NCBI RefSeq assembly: GCF_025947305.1
Contig: NZ_CP110009.1
Coordinates: forward strand, 4,009,501 to 4,073,500
Direction of reading: 5' to 3'
Origin: Flavobacterium sp. N3904
GTDB taxonomy: Bacteria > Bacteroidota > Bacteroidia > Flavobacteriales > Flavobacteriaceae
DNA: 64,000 nucleotides
In this document: piece after piece, positions 53,218 through 61,721 of the stretch
Layout: every line of letters begins with the position of its first letter
Position numbering within the stretch: position 1 is the stretch's first letter
The notes under the pieces: model-generated
Database searches by the model: none
What the model was told of the DNA's origin: nothing
Seen by the model: the letters and a program-made list of their open reading frames with translations, nothing else
Position numbers and translations under genes: made by a program

Positions 53218-54001
53218 TATTTGCTTTTTGTTGTCTCTGTTTTTTGCGAAAGCACAAGAACCTAATACGACCAACAGCATCAAAAAAACTGAGGTGACAA
53301 AAGCAACGCCTCCAAACAAATCAGAAAAAAAACTCGAAGCGGTCACAAAGGATACCATAAAACCAAAAACAGATCGTTACGGAATTATTGTAGGCGTGGA
53401 TTTGAACAAAGTGGTTCGCTCCCTTTATGATTCTGATTACAAAGGAATTGGATTTGTTGCCGATTATAGATTGACAAAAAAAATCTATTTATATGGCGAA
53501 ATTGGGAATGAAAATGTCACAACCAATGATACACAACTTAGCAGTACTGCCAAAGGAGCTTATACCAAGCTAGGTTTTGACTATAATGTCTATAACAATT
53601 GGTTGGATATGGAAAACCTAATCACTTTAGGTTTACGATACGGTTTCAGCACTTTCAGTCAACAGTTGAATAGTTACGATATCTACAATCCCAATCCTTA
53701 TTTTGGACAAGTCCCACCTATAGAATCCGGCAAAGTATACAATGGTCTAACCTCGAGCTGGGCAGAAGTTGCAGCTGGTGTAAATGTAAAAGTATTCAAT
53801 AATATATATGTTGGTTTTAGTTTACAATTAAAAATATTAGTAACAAACAAACAACCAACCAACTTCGAAAACTTATATATACCAGGCTTTAACAGGACTT
53901 ATGATGGGAATTTTGGAGCAGGATTTAATTATACGGTTTCCTACTTTATTCCAATTTACAAGAAGAAGGTTACTCCAGTAAAAACTACACCAAAAAAATA
54001 A
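53183..54001 (+). CDS. DUF6048 family outer membrane protein
   Basis: A 272-residue protein with a signal peptide (cut after AKAQ, residue 25), a Lys/Thr-rich linker (about 26-65) and a beta-barrel domain (YGIIVGVDLNKVVRSLYDSDYKGIGFVADYRL and many alternating strands). The end is Lys/Pro/Thr rich. This is DUF6048, an outer-membrane barrel in Bacteroidota. Start may be Met1 or Met3. Overlaps the DUF6452 gene, so both are likely translated together. Confidence 0.78.
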   Translation: MKMIQSLKYFFSICFLLSLFFAKAQEPNTTNSIKKTEVTKATPPNKSEKKLEAVTKDTIKPKTDRYGIIVGVDLNKVVRSLYDSDYKGIGFVADYRLTKKIYLYGEIGNENVTTNDTQLSSTAKGAYTKLGFDYNVYNNWLDMENLITLGLRYGFSTFSQQLNSYDIYNPNPYFGQVPPIESGKVYNGLTSSWAEVAAGVNVKVFNNIYVGFSLQLKILVTNKQPTNFENLYIPGFNRTYDGNFGAGFNYTVSYFIPIYKKKVTPVKTTPKK

Positions 54002-54020
54002 ATATAAATAATTGTAATAA

Positions 54021-54066
54021 AAAAGGATTAAAATTGAATTTTCGAAAATTCAATTTTAATCCTTTT
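54021..54066. terminator. 46-base perfect palindrome, bidirectional terminator
   Basis: Left arm AAAAGGATTAAAATTGAATT with two more T, then CG, then the exact reverse complement; 22 bp perfect with a two-base centre. T and A runs flank it. It lies between convergent genes 53183-54001 and 54088-54324. Confidence 0.85.
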
Positions 54067-54087
54067 ACTTTTTATTGATCATTCGCA

Positions 54088-54324
54088 TTACCCAATTTCC
54101 TTGACCCCTTTTATAAACAACCAAGACATAAATAGTTTTTCACCATCTTTGGTTTTGGCAGCTTGAAATTTTGGAGCCAAAAGCGTACCTGCAATAAAAG
54201 CAGTCATTGGAATCCAAAAACCTGTTAAATTGGTATATTGTTCAACCAAAAATCGAAAAGAGATAAACAATATTGCAAAACAACCCAGATTGTATAGAAA
54301 TGCTCTTACTTGTAATTTTGACAT
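54088..54324 (-). CDS. Small two-helix membrane protein
   Basis: A 78-residue protein with helices at about 8-26 and 36-52 and a short basic tail with KFQAAKTKDGEKLFMSWLF. It resembles a conserved small flavobacterial protein of unknown role. It is monocistronic, on the opposite strand to DUF6048. Confidence 0.62.
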   Translation of the reverse strand: MSKLQVRAFLYNLGCFAILFISFRFLVEQYTNLTGFWIPMTAFIAGTLLAPKFQAAKTKDGEKLFMSWLFIKGVKEIG

Positions 54325-54652
54325 TTTTTTTAGATTTAAAATATAAATCCAAAATTAACTGAAAATCTAGATATTTTTCTAGAAAACTATTTTTTATTTC
54401 TTCATTAGTACAAAACTTAAAAAAGTATTCATTTGATAGAGAAATTTACTCCACTAAAAAAAAATGTTTTTTGTATTGTTTTTTGTATTAATTTTATCAA
54501 ACCCAAAAATACCACGCTTACAATAGTCTAAACAACAACACAATACATTTATGTCTCTGTTTTTTTTATTTAGACCACCTTCAATTTCATGCGGCAATAA
54601 ATTAAGATTAGTAACGAATTAAGCTTACAAATAATTTTAAAAATTTAAAGCT
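54325..54652. other. 328-base intergenic region, no gene seen
   Basis: A/T rich with poly-T and poly-A runs. It should hold the promoter for the 54653 gene and for the minus-strand gene at 54088, but I see no convincing -7/-33 pair, hairpin or ORF. Confidence 0.5.
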
Positions 54653-55546
54653 ATGGCAATTGATTTTTCTATCACAAGCACAATTACCCCAAAAGGAAGA
54701 ACAACCTACAATGCACAACGCCTAAATTCTAACGAAGACAAATTCAATATTGGAAGCAAAACCCTATATGATGGGAATTTTGGATTATTCAACACTTCGG
54801 TTACCACGGGACAGGTTTACAATCCAGAAGATTATGTGGCCAAATATGGATTTTGGGCCTATTTTATTTATCCAACCGCCATGGCAGAAAGTTCCGGTTC
54901 TTTCAAATGCCTGAACACTTATGACAGAGCTCAATTTACATTTAGTTTTATGCAATATGGAGCACATGTTCCAAATGGTGATTTTGTAAAATTCTTCAGA
55001 AAGCTATTGCAATTACCAAATGCGTCTGAATATTTTCCGAAATTAGTTTTATCCAATAATAGAATTTTTTACAAATCGAATGAAACACTTTCACCCTTAG
55101 AAAATGATTCGAGTTCACAAGCTTTGATGGATTATCTGAATCCAACACTCAATGATATAGAAAATCAAGAATTAATATCGGCAGCGCGATTTGTTCACTG
55201 GGCAACAAATGACCCTAATCACAGAGAAACACAAGTCGCTACAGCAATAGCAATGTATAAAGAAAATATGAAAGCGTATCATCAACGCTACGGATTAGAT
55301 CATGCTCCCGCCAATGTATGCCAAATGATTTGTGACATTCGGCACCAAGGAAGGGCAAAGAGTGATCGAATTGCTCTGGCCCTAAACACCAATGGCGATT
55401 ATAACAAAGCCTTTTTGAACTTATGTATAATAGGCGATACCAATTATCAAACAAGAATCAATACCGTTCGGAGTACCATAAAAAAACTAACTGATATGGG
55501 AAAATTTTCTTTGAAATACAATGCCACCACCGGCGAATTTGTATAA
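54653..55546 (+). CDS. Unknown protein, possible lysozyme-like hydrolase, no signal peptide
   Basis: A 297-residue soluble protein. I cannot assign a family. The segment FIYPTAMAESSGSFKCLNTYDRAQ (given in parts) has a Glu (Glu79) followed by Ser-Ser-Gly and a Tyr-Asp nearby, a spacing like that of lysozyme-type or chitosanase-type hydrolases, and VCQMICDIRHQGRAKSDRIA near residue 225 recalls the C-terminal lobe of such enzymes. There is no signal peptide or membrane helix. It is the first of four genes of unknown function on one strand, 50 bp before the next. Confidence 0.5.
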   Translation: MAIDFSITSTITPKGRTTYNAQRLNSNEDKFNIGSKTLYDGNFGLFNTSVTTGQVYNPEDYVAKYGFWAYFIYPTAMAESSGSFKCLNTYDRAQFTFSFMQYGAHVPNGDFVKFFRKLLQLPNASEYFPKLVLSNNRIFYKSNETLSPLENDSSSQALMDYLNPTLNDIENQELISAARFVHWATNDPNHRETQVATAIAMYKENMKAYHQRYGLDHAPANVCQMICDIRHQGRAKSDRIALALNTNGDYNKAFLNLCIIGDTNYQTRINTVRSTIKKLTDMGKFSLKYNATTGEFV

Positions 55547-55596
55547 TTTTTTGAACGTGTAAAACAATGTGCCAATTATTTTAGATCTAATACATT

Positions 55597-56004
55597 ATGG
55601 AAAGCGAAAAATATTTTATTGGAAAAGAAGGAAAAGAAATTTTTATTACCATAACCGTTTCTACTCATGGCATTGCTACTACAGAAGTAAAACTATTTCA
55701 AGATGGTAATATTAATAACAAAGGCACTTCGACCAATGGCGCTGGGTTAATCAGCAAAACCAGTCTAGGAATTGACTCAAAATTAGATGGTGCAACGTTA
55801 AAAATCGAGACTGATATTGTATTGACAAAAGTCCCAAAATCGGTATGGGAAAATTGTTTTAAAAATTTAGAAATCAATTATTTTTTAGAAGGTGGCAAAC
55901 CCAACCAAAAATCCCCCTTAGAAGTTCTTTCATTCGAAAAAAAGAAAAGCACAAGCGGTGAAACAATTGTAGTTACCAAAAGAATTGATTTACTTTTTGA
56001 ATAA
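55597..56004 (+). CDS. Small soluble beta protein of unknown function
   Basis: A 135-residue protein without signal peptide, made mainly of strands (FITITVSTHGIATTEVKLF and TLKIETDIVLTKVPKSVW). No family or motif recognised. It directly follows the 54653 gene (50 bp) and has the same lack of export signal, so the two products may bind each other. Whether it is an inhibitor, a chaperone or neither cannot be told. Confidence 0.55.
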   Translation: MESEKYFIGKEGKEIFITITVSTHGIATTEVKLFQDGNINNKGTSTNGAGLISKTSLGIDSKLDGATLKIETDIVLTKVPKSVWENCFKNLEINYFLEGGKPNQKSPLEVLSFEKKKSTSGETIVVTKRIDLLFE

Positions 56005-56104
56005 AAATTAAAATCGACAATGCTTTATATTCTAAATACAAAAATGGAATAAACTTAGATTCTTCAAATTACTGCTAAAATTTAAAACAATTAGAATTTT
56101 ATAA

Positions 56105-57361
56105 ATGAAATATACCTATACCTTCGTAAAAACAGTAATATTCTTAAGCTTTTGTACTTTGAGCGCTCAAGAAATTGAGATTAAAGATTTAAAATCATTA
56201 AATGCTCCTGGTTTTCAAATTCTTGATATAGCTCCAAATACTATAGATAAACCCGCCAATCCAAAAGCCTTTGCAGCAAGTTTAATGAGTCTAACAAGTA
56301 GCGGAACGGCTCTGCCGCAAAACTTTGCATTGGAAATTGCTCCTTATTGGTTTTTTAAAACTAAAAACGCTACTGTTTCTCAATATCTGAATATAAAGGA
56401 AGATAACAAATCAAACACCTTTTCAGGAATATTCAATAAAATGAGTATTTCTCTGGCCTCAGTTTATAGCGATTCTACTTCTGGAAGTTTAATTGAAAAT
56501 ACAAATTACATTTCTTTTGGTGTACGAACAAATCTCGTGACATACAGAAATGAACAGCAGAATCATAAATTAAAAATGGCTCTTGAAAATTTTTCAAAAA
56601 GAATAATTCAATTGCGTCCCAATCAAAAAAATGTTGATTCTCTTGAAATAGCGCTCAACGCCACAAAAAATAAAATAAGAAAGTTATTTACCGAATTGAC
56701 GAATGAGAAAAATGATTCCATAAAAAAAATCATCAATGAAAATTACGTTAATGCAATTACAAGGAAAGTTGTTATCACACAACAACTAGATGATTTTGAA
56801 AATCAAGCTCCCGATTTACTGGAAGCAAACATTAAAAAAGATACACTCATTCAAAACTATCTGAAAGAACTGGATGATCTTCCGCTGTTTCAGGTTGATG
56901 CTGCATTTGCATATTCTGAAGCCTTTTCAGGAAACCAAACCGAGAATAAACGCTTTAACAGAAGCGGTTTGTGGATGAATGCCACATTGAATGCCTTTAG
57001 TATTAACAAAGAGGAACTCAATGACAATCTGACTTTAATGCTGTACTCCCGATTTATTAGTGATAACGTATTAGTCCCTAACACAACCAATACATTCGAA
57101 AGACAAAATGCATTTGATATTGGTTTCAAAATGGAATATTCCATTAAAGGTCTATCCATTTCTTTTGAATATTTAAAAAGAGATTATTCGAATGACAGTA
57201 GTTTAAACAGCGAACGAAGAGTTGGAACATTACAATACAAAATCAGTGATGCCTTGTATCTAACGGGTTCTTATGGAACCAATTTTGGGAATACCAATAA
57301 TTTATTTACACTATTTGGCATCAATTATGGATTTGGTAAAGCCGCCCTTAAGCCAATGTAA
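56105..57361 (+). CDS. Outer membrane barrel-like protein with coiled-coil insert
   Basis: A 418-residue protein with a signal peptide (cut near SAQ, residue 22). The N-terminus (LNAPGFQILDIAPNTIDKP, then NFALEIAPYWFF) recalls an unnamed family found in Bacteroidota and some cyanobacteria. A helical, charged region (about 155-260) interrupts barrel-like strands; the end resembles barrel strands (LYLTGSYGTNFGNTNNLFTL). Likely outer-membrane, with the helices in the periplasm. Third gene of the unknown cluster, 100 bp after the previous gene. Confidence 0.55.
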   Translation: MKYTYTFVKTVIFLSFCTLSAQEIEIKDLKSLNAPGFQILDIAPNTIDKPANPKAFAASLMSLTSSGTALPQNFALEIAPYWFFKTKNATVSQYLNIKEDNKSNTFSGIFNKMSISLASVYSDSTSGSLIENTNYISFGVRTNLVTYRNEQQNHKLKMALENFSKRIIQLRPNQKNVDSLEIALNATKNKIRKLFTELTNEKNDSIKKIINENYVNAITRKVVITQQLDDFENQAPDLLEANIKKDTLIQNYLKELDDLPLFQVDAAFAYSEAFSGNQTENKRFNRSGLWMNATLNAFSINKEELNDNLTLMLYSRFISDNVLVPNTTNTFERQNAFDIGFKMEYSIKGLSISFEYLKRDYSNDSSLNSERRVGTLQYKISDALYLTGSYGTNFGNTNNLFTLFGINYGFGKAALKPM

Positions 57362-57432
57362 AAACCACGATATTAAAAAAAACAGCGAAACCGAAAACTG
57401 TGAGAGTAGGTATAAATTTTAATTTTTTGATT

Positions 57433-58542
57433 ATGAGTAGAAAAGTAGTTCATTTCAAAATAGTTGCACTTTTTGTGTTTTCATTATTTTCATTACATAC
57501 ATATTCACAGGAATCTTTGACTACACTAGATACTGATTTAGAAATTCAATCGTACAAGAAAATGAAAGTCCCCAGTACTTTTTCCAATGAACTTCGTGAT
57601 GACGACGACAAAGCAAATTTTAAAAAATTACGGGATTTCTTGAACCGGAAAAAGAACTTGTTGAATTTATTAAACAATGCTGAACTTGACACTTATGTAA
57701 ATCCAGCAGACATGACTGACAATGATGAATTTATAAAAACAATAAGCAGATATATTGAGGGTAAACCAGATAATTTTTTAATACCATTAGAGGACCTTAA
57801 TGATATCTATAATTATAAATATGATTCGTCGTATGATAAAAAATACAAAGTAAAAGAGCTCAAAGAAAATTTGGAGGCATTACAAAAAAAGAAAATTGAT
57901 TATGCCAATAAAAATAAAGAGCATGAATACCTAGTAAAAAATATAGAAATTGTAAATCAAGACATTAATGTTTGCCAGAATCAAATCGATACGGCATTGG
58001 ATCCCGAAAACAGAAAACAAGAATTTAAAACTACTATGAGCATTTGTTTTGTTGGCCTTATTGGTATTTTATTGGTTTCATTTTTCTTGATCGTATATTT
58101 AAGATCCGACAATACGTTGTCTAAGGATTTATTGGGTGGTTATGGCTTACAATTTATTACGCTGTTTGTTTTGATTATTGCCATAATTCTCTTCGGAATA
58201 TTAGACATTCTCAAGGGAAGTGAATTGGCAGCAATGTTGTCCGGTATTTCGGGATACATTCTTGGAAAAGGGATTCAAGACAAAAAACTTATACCAGACC
58301 CAACAAATACAACTGTTGTGACGCCATCGGCCCAAGATTCAAATCTTGTTATTCCTGTTACTCCTATTACTGATCCTATTCCCCCAAATCCTGGATCTCC
58401 GGATCCAATTATTCCAGACCCACCTGCTCCAGATACTTCGGTTCCCGACCCCAATACTGCTAACTTAAATACTCCCGATCCGAATGATGCTGACCCAAAT
58501 GTTTCTGATCCAAATGTTTCTGATCCAAACAACCCAATTTAG
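57433..58542 (+). CDS. Coiled-coil membrane protein with Pro/Asp-rich tail
   Basis: A 369-residue protein from the ATG at 57433. Signal or anchor at residues 5-27, a charged helical part (about 30-195, with coiled-coil-like KELKENLEALQKKKIDYANK), two to three membrane helices (205-224, 239-258, 264-282) and a tail from 290 to the end rich in Pro, Asp, Asn (repeated PDPN and DPNVS). A GTG start at 57400 is also in frame. No family recognised. Fourth gene of the unknown cluster. A hairpin follows. Confidence 0.6.
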   Translation: MSRKVVHFKIVALFVFSLFSLHTYSQESLTTLDTDLEIQSYKKMKVPSTFSNELRDDDDKANFKKLRDFLNRKKNLLNLLNNAELDTYVNPADMTDNDEFIKTISRYIEGKPDNFLIPLEDLNDIYNYKYDSSYDKKYKVKELKENLEALQKKKIDYANKNKEHEYLVKNIEIVNQDINVCQNQIDTALDPENRKQEFKTTMSICFVGLIGILLVSFFLIVYLRSDNTLSKDLLGGYGLQFITLFVLIIAIILFGILDILKGSELAAMLSGISGYILGKGIQDKKLIPDPTNTTVVTPSAQDSNLVIPVTPITDPIPPNPGSPDPIIPDPPAPDTSVPDPNTANLNTPDPNDADPNVSDPNVSDPNNPI

Positions 58543-58584
58543 CTTTTGAAAGCATAAATTTTAGGAATGAAAATACCACAAAAA

Positions 58585-58628
58585 AATCCCGATAATTTCT
58601 TAAATAGAAACTATCGGGATTGTATTTT
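58585..58628. terminator. Bidirectional terminator after the unknown cluster
   Basis: Stem AATCCCGATAATTTCT with AGAAACTATCGGGATT (one mismatch), loop TAAAT, A-rich before and T-rich after. Between convergent genes. Confidence 0.75.
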
Positions 58629-58639
58629 TAAAAATTTCT

Positions 58640-59812
58640 CTATTCAGCTCCGTCTGGAACCGTTTGAAACTTCGTTCTCTTACTTCCTTCGTACATTTCG
58701 TATTTTACCAAACGAGCTTCAAGACTTGCATTAAAAAGTTTGATTTTTCGAGAAGGTTTTAGCCCTACATATTTCAATGCCTCAAGGTTTGCTGTAATAA
58801 ACCAGGCATTTGTTCCCGGATAATTTTTCTTCAACGTATCACCAATGCTTTTATAGAATTCTTCCATATGAATGTCCAAACGCTCATCATAAGGCGGATT
58901 GAAAACAATATGCAATTTTCCTTCAGATGTTTTTTCTGTATCAAAGAAGTTCTTTTCCTCTATCTTTATATATTCATCCAGATTGGCATTCTTGACATTA
59001 TCTTTGGCTTTCTGAACTGCAGATGGTGCTTTGTCATAGCCTTTTATCGTATAATGAAATTCGCGGACACGCTTCAACAAACTGTCCTGAATACTATCAA
59101 ACAGATCATTGTCCCAATCATTCCATTTTTCGAAAGCAAATTCTTTGCGGTTAATGTTTGCCGGAATATTACATGCAATCATCGCTGCTTCTGCCAAAAA
59201 TGTTCCAGATCCACACATCGGATCCAAGAAATCCGTCTGACCGTCCCAACCCGAAAGCAACAAAATACCAGCTGCCAAAACCTCGTTAATTGGAGCTATA
59301 TTCGTAGCTGTTCTGTAACCACGTTGATGCAATGAATTACCAGAAGTGTCTAATGCTACCGAAACCTGATCTTTATCAATATGAATATTAATTCTTAAAT
59401 CCGGAAAAGCCTTATCAATACTCGGACGCTGACCTGTTCTTTCACGAAATTGATCCACAATTGCATCTTTACATTTTTGAGACACAAACTCAGAGTGGTT
59501 AAAATACTCCGAATGCACCGTTGCATCAATCACAAAAGTCTGATTGGCATTGATATATTTAGACCAATTGGTGCCTCTTATCCCTTTGTATAACGATTGT
59601 TCGTCTCTTGCTTTAAAAAAATAAATTGGTTTCAAAATCTTCAAGGCGGTACGCAAAGACAAATTTGCTTTGTACATAAAACCTTTATCTCCCTTAAAAC
59701 TGACCATTCTCACCCCCTGCTCCACATCCTGTGCGCCCAGCATTGTCAACTCTTTTGCCAGTATTTCTTCAAAACCGAAAAAGGTTTTGGCAATCATCTT
59801 AAAATTCTCCAT
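58640..59812 (-). CDS. THUMP-domain RNA methyltransferase (RlmL-like)
   Basis: A 390-residue protein. Residues about 45-155 form a THUMP RNA-binding domain (LYKGIRGTNWSKYINANQTFVIDATVHS), followed by a methyltransferase with DPMCGSGTFLAEAA (SAM motif) and FNPPYDERL (NPPY motif, typical of N2-guanine or N6-adenine methylases). It matches the N-terminal half of E. coli RlmKL, which makes m2G2445 in 23S rRNA. The C-terminal RlmK half is absent. Confidence 0.88.
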   Translation of the reverse strand: MENFKMIAKTFFGFEEILAKELTMLGAQDVEQGVRMVSFKGDKGFMYKANLSLRTALKILKPIYFFKARDEQSLYKGIRGTNWSKYINANQTFVIDATVHSEYFNHSEFVSQKCKDAIVDQFRERTGQRPSIDKAFPDLRINIHIDKDQVSVALDTSGNSLHQRGYRTATNIAPINEVLAAGILLLSGWDGQTDFLDPMCGSGTFLAEAAMIACNIPANINRKEFAFEKWNDWDNDLFDSIQDSLLKRVREFHYTIKGYDKAPSAVQKAKDNVKNANLDEYIKIEEKNFFDTEKTSEGKLHIVFNPPYDERLDIHMEEFYKSIGDTLKKNYPGTNAWFITANLEALKYVGLKPSRKIKLFNASLEARLVKYEMYEGSKRTKFQTVPDGAE

Positions 59813-59897
59813 CTGTCTTTATAAATTCCAATATTAAAATTGCGTATTTCAAACATCCTAAACGGTTTGAAATAGTATATTTTCTGCAAAAATACAC

Positions 59898-59905
59898 TAA
59901 ATTTG
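59898..59905 (+). promoter_or_regulatory. -7 element of the 59935 methyltransferase gene
   Basis: TAAATTTG matches TAnnTTTG, 29 bases before the ATG at 59935. Confidence 0.45.
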
Positions 59906-59934
59906 CGGGACTTAAATTAATTGAAAAAGAATAA

Positions 59935-60699
59935 ATGTCCGATTCTACAAATAACAAAACACAAATTACCAATTCAAATCCAGAAAATTGGTTTGCCTCA
60001 TGGTTCGACAGTCCCTATTATCATATACTTTACAAAGAAAGAAACTATAGAGAAGCGCAGTTGTTTATGGACAATCTAACGCATTACCTCAATCTACCCG
60101 AAAAAGCCAAAGTGCTTGATCTGGCTTGCGGAAAAGGCCGTCATTCCATCTACTTAAACCAATTGGGATTCAACGTTATTGGTGCCGATTTATCAGAGAA
60201 CAGCATTTTGGAGGCTCAAAAAAATAGCAACGAAACACTGCATTTTCAAGTACACGATATGCGAGAAACATTCGAAGATAAATTTGATGCTATATTCAAT
60301 TTGTTTACCAGTTTTGGTTATTTCGAAAACGACGAGGACAATCTCACCACACTAAAAGCCATCAAAGAGAGTTTAACCGAATATGGCTTTGCCGTAATCG
60401 ATTTTATGAACGTGACCAATGTTCTCAATACTTTGGTACCCGAAGAAATAAAACAGGTCGATGGAATCGATTTTTATATCAAACGTTATTTAAAAGAGGG
60501 TCATATTTATAAAGAAATTGATTTTGAAGATCAAGGTCAGAAATATCATTTTATCGAAAAAGTAAAAGCGCTTACGCTAAAAGACTTTGAAGAAATGATG
60601 GAAGAAGCCGGTATCTTTTTATTGGATATTTTTGGTGATTACAAACTAAAAAAATTCCACAAAACCGAAAGCGAAAGATTAATTATGATTTTTAAATAA
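59935..60699 (+). CDS. Class I SAM-dependent methyltransferase
   Basis: A 254-residue protein with the SAM motif VLDLACGKGRHSIYLNQLG (about residues 58-76), a GADLSENSI post-I motif and the FNLFTSFGYFENDEDN motif typical of a broad small-molecule methylase group. An N-terminal WFASWFDSPYYHILYKERNY segment is also typical. The substrate is unknown. It is followed by a palindrome and the ZIP transporter gene. Confidence 0.85.
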   Translation: MSDSTNNKTQITNSNPENWFASWFDSPYYHILYKERNYREAQLFMDNLTHYLNLPEKAKVLDLACGKGRHSIYLNQLGFNVIGADLSENSILEAQKNSNETLHFQVHDMRETFEDKFDAIFNLFTSFGYFENDEDNLTTLKAIKESLTEYGFAVIDFMNVTNVLNTLVPEEIKQVDGIDFYIKRYLKEGHIYKEIDFEDQGQKYHFIEKVKALTLKDFEEMMEEAGIFLLDIFGDYKLKKFHKTESERLIMIFK

Positions 60700-60704
60700 T
60701 GTTC

Positions 60705-60744
60705 AATCGTGTAATTATTTAACCGATTAAATAATTACACGATT
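60705..60744. repeat. 18-bp perfect inverted repeat after the methyltransferase gene
   Basis: AATCGTGTAATTATTTAA, then CCGA, then its exact reverse complement. There is no T run after it, so it is a poor terminator; similar palindromes recur in flavobacteria as far as I recall, so it may be a repeat element. Confidence 0.7.
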
Positions 60745-60781
60745 AAACATTTAAACCACCAAATAAACGATCAACAAAAAA

Positions 60782-61450
60782 ATGAATTACCTTTTACCCT
60801 TACTTTCTGTACTTCTTGGTTATTTCATCGCTTTATTTTTGAAACCAAAAAGCAAAACCAACCTTAAACTATTACTGGCGTTTAGTGGTTCGTTTCTGCT
60901 TTCGCTTACGGTAATGCACCTTTTGCCTGAAGTCTACAAAAGTAAAAACCACAACATCGGACTTTTTATAATGTTGGGGATTTTGTTCCAAATCATATTG
61001 GAATTTTTCTCCAAAGGTGCCGAGCACGGTCACGTACACGGCCATGCCAAAATGTACCAAATTCCGTGGTTGCTATTCATCAGTCTTTGTATTCACGCCT
61101 TTCTCGAAGGATTTCCGGTTAGCCATCATCATGATTTAGCGATAGGGATAGCAATTCATCATTTACCGATTGCTATTATTTTGACCTCGTTTTTCGTCAG
61201 TTCCAGTCTTAACAGAAATGCAATCTTTTTGTTCATGATCACTTTTGCCGTTATGACTCCTCTTGGCACTGTTGTATCCGACTTTATACCGCAATTGAAC
61301 GATTATTATTCAGAGATTACCGCCGTAGTTATTGGTATATTATTCCATATTTCATCTACTATTATTTTTGAAAGCAGCGAAGGTCACAAATTCAATATCG
61401 CCAAAGTATCAATGATTGTGATAGGAATTTTTCTGGCTTATTTCCTGTAA
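60782..61450 (+). CDS. ZIP family metal transporter
   Basis: A 222-residue membrane protein with about eight helices. The metal-binding helices are visible: HAFLEGFPVSHHHD (His, Glu) and GIAIHHLPIAIILTSFF (the H-x-P segment). A His-rich loop GAEHGHVHGHAKM lies before them. ZIP proteins import zinc or related metals. The length is shorter than that of most bacterial ZIPs at the N-terminus but all core helices fit. Confidence 0.85.
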   Translation: MNYLLPLLSVLLGYFIALFLKPKSKTNLKLLLAFSGSFLLSLTVMHLLPEVYKSKNHNIGLFIMLGILFQIILEFFSKGAEHGHVHGHAKMYQIPWLLFISLCIHAFLEGFPVSHHHDLAIGIAIHHLPIAIILTSFFVSSSLNRNAIFLFMITFAVMTPLGTVVSDFIPQLNDYYSEITAVVIGILFHISSTIIFESSEGHKFNIAKVSMIVIGIFLAYFL

Positions 61451-61721
61451 AACATTCAACTTTATTGTTCTAACATTGACACACCTCGTTAGAATTTATA
61501 ATTAAATAAATAATTTACTATTAAAATAAAATTAGCTGTCAGTTCAAATACTTTATTTGCCCTTAGTCTATATTATTTGCAAGTTTAATGACAATACAGT
61601 TTATTTGTGCAAAGATATTTTTTCAATAATTATCTGTATTAAAATAAATACAATCAAATTATATTTAGAAGAAAATTTATGGAAAAGTCATCATCAAAAA
61701 ACCTGACATACAATTTCCTCC

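Noticed and set aside
58275..58532. A minus-strand frame with FGSETFGS repeats
   Set aside because: It is the complement of the Pro/Asp/Asn coding tail of the 57433 gene, with no start context of its own.
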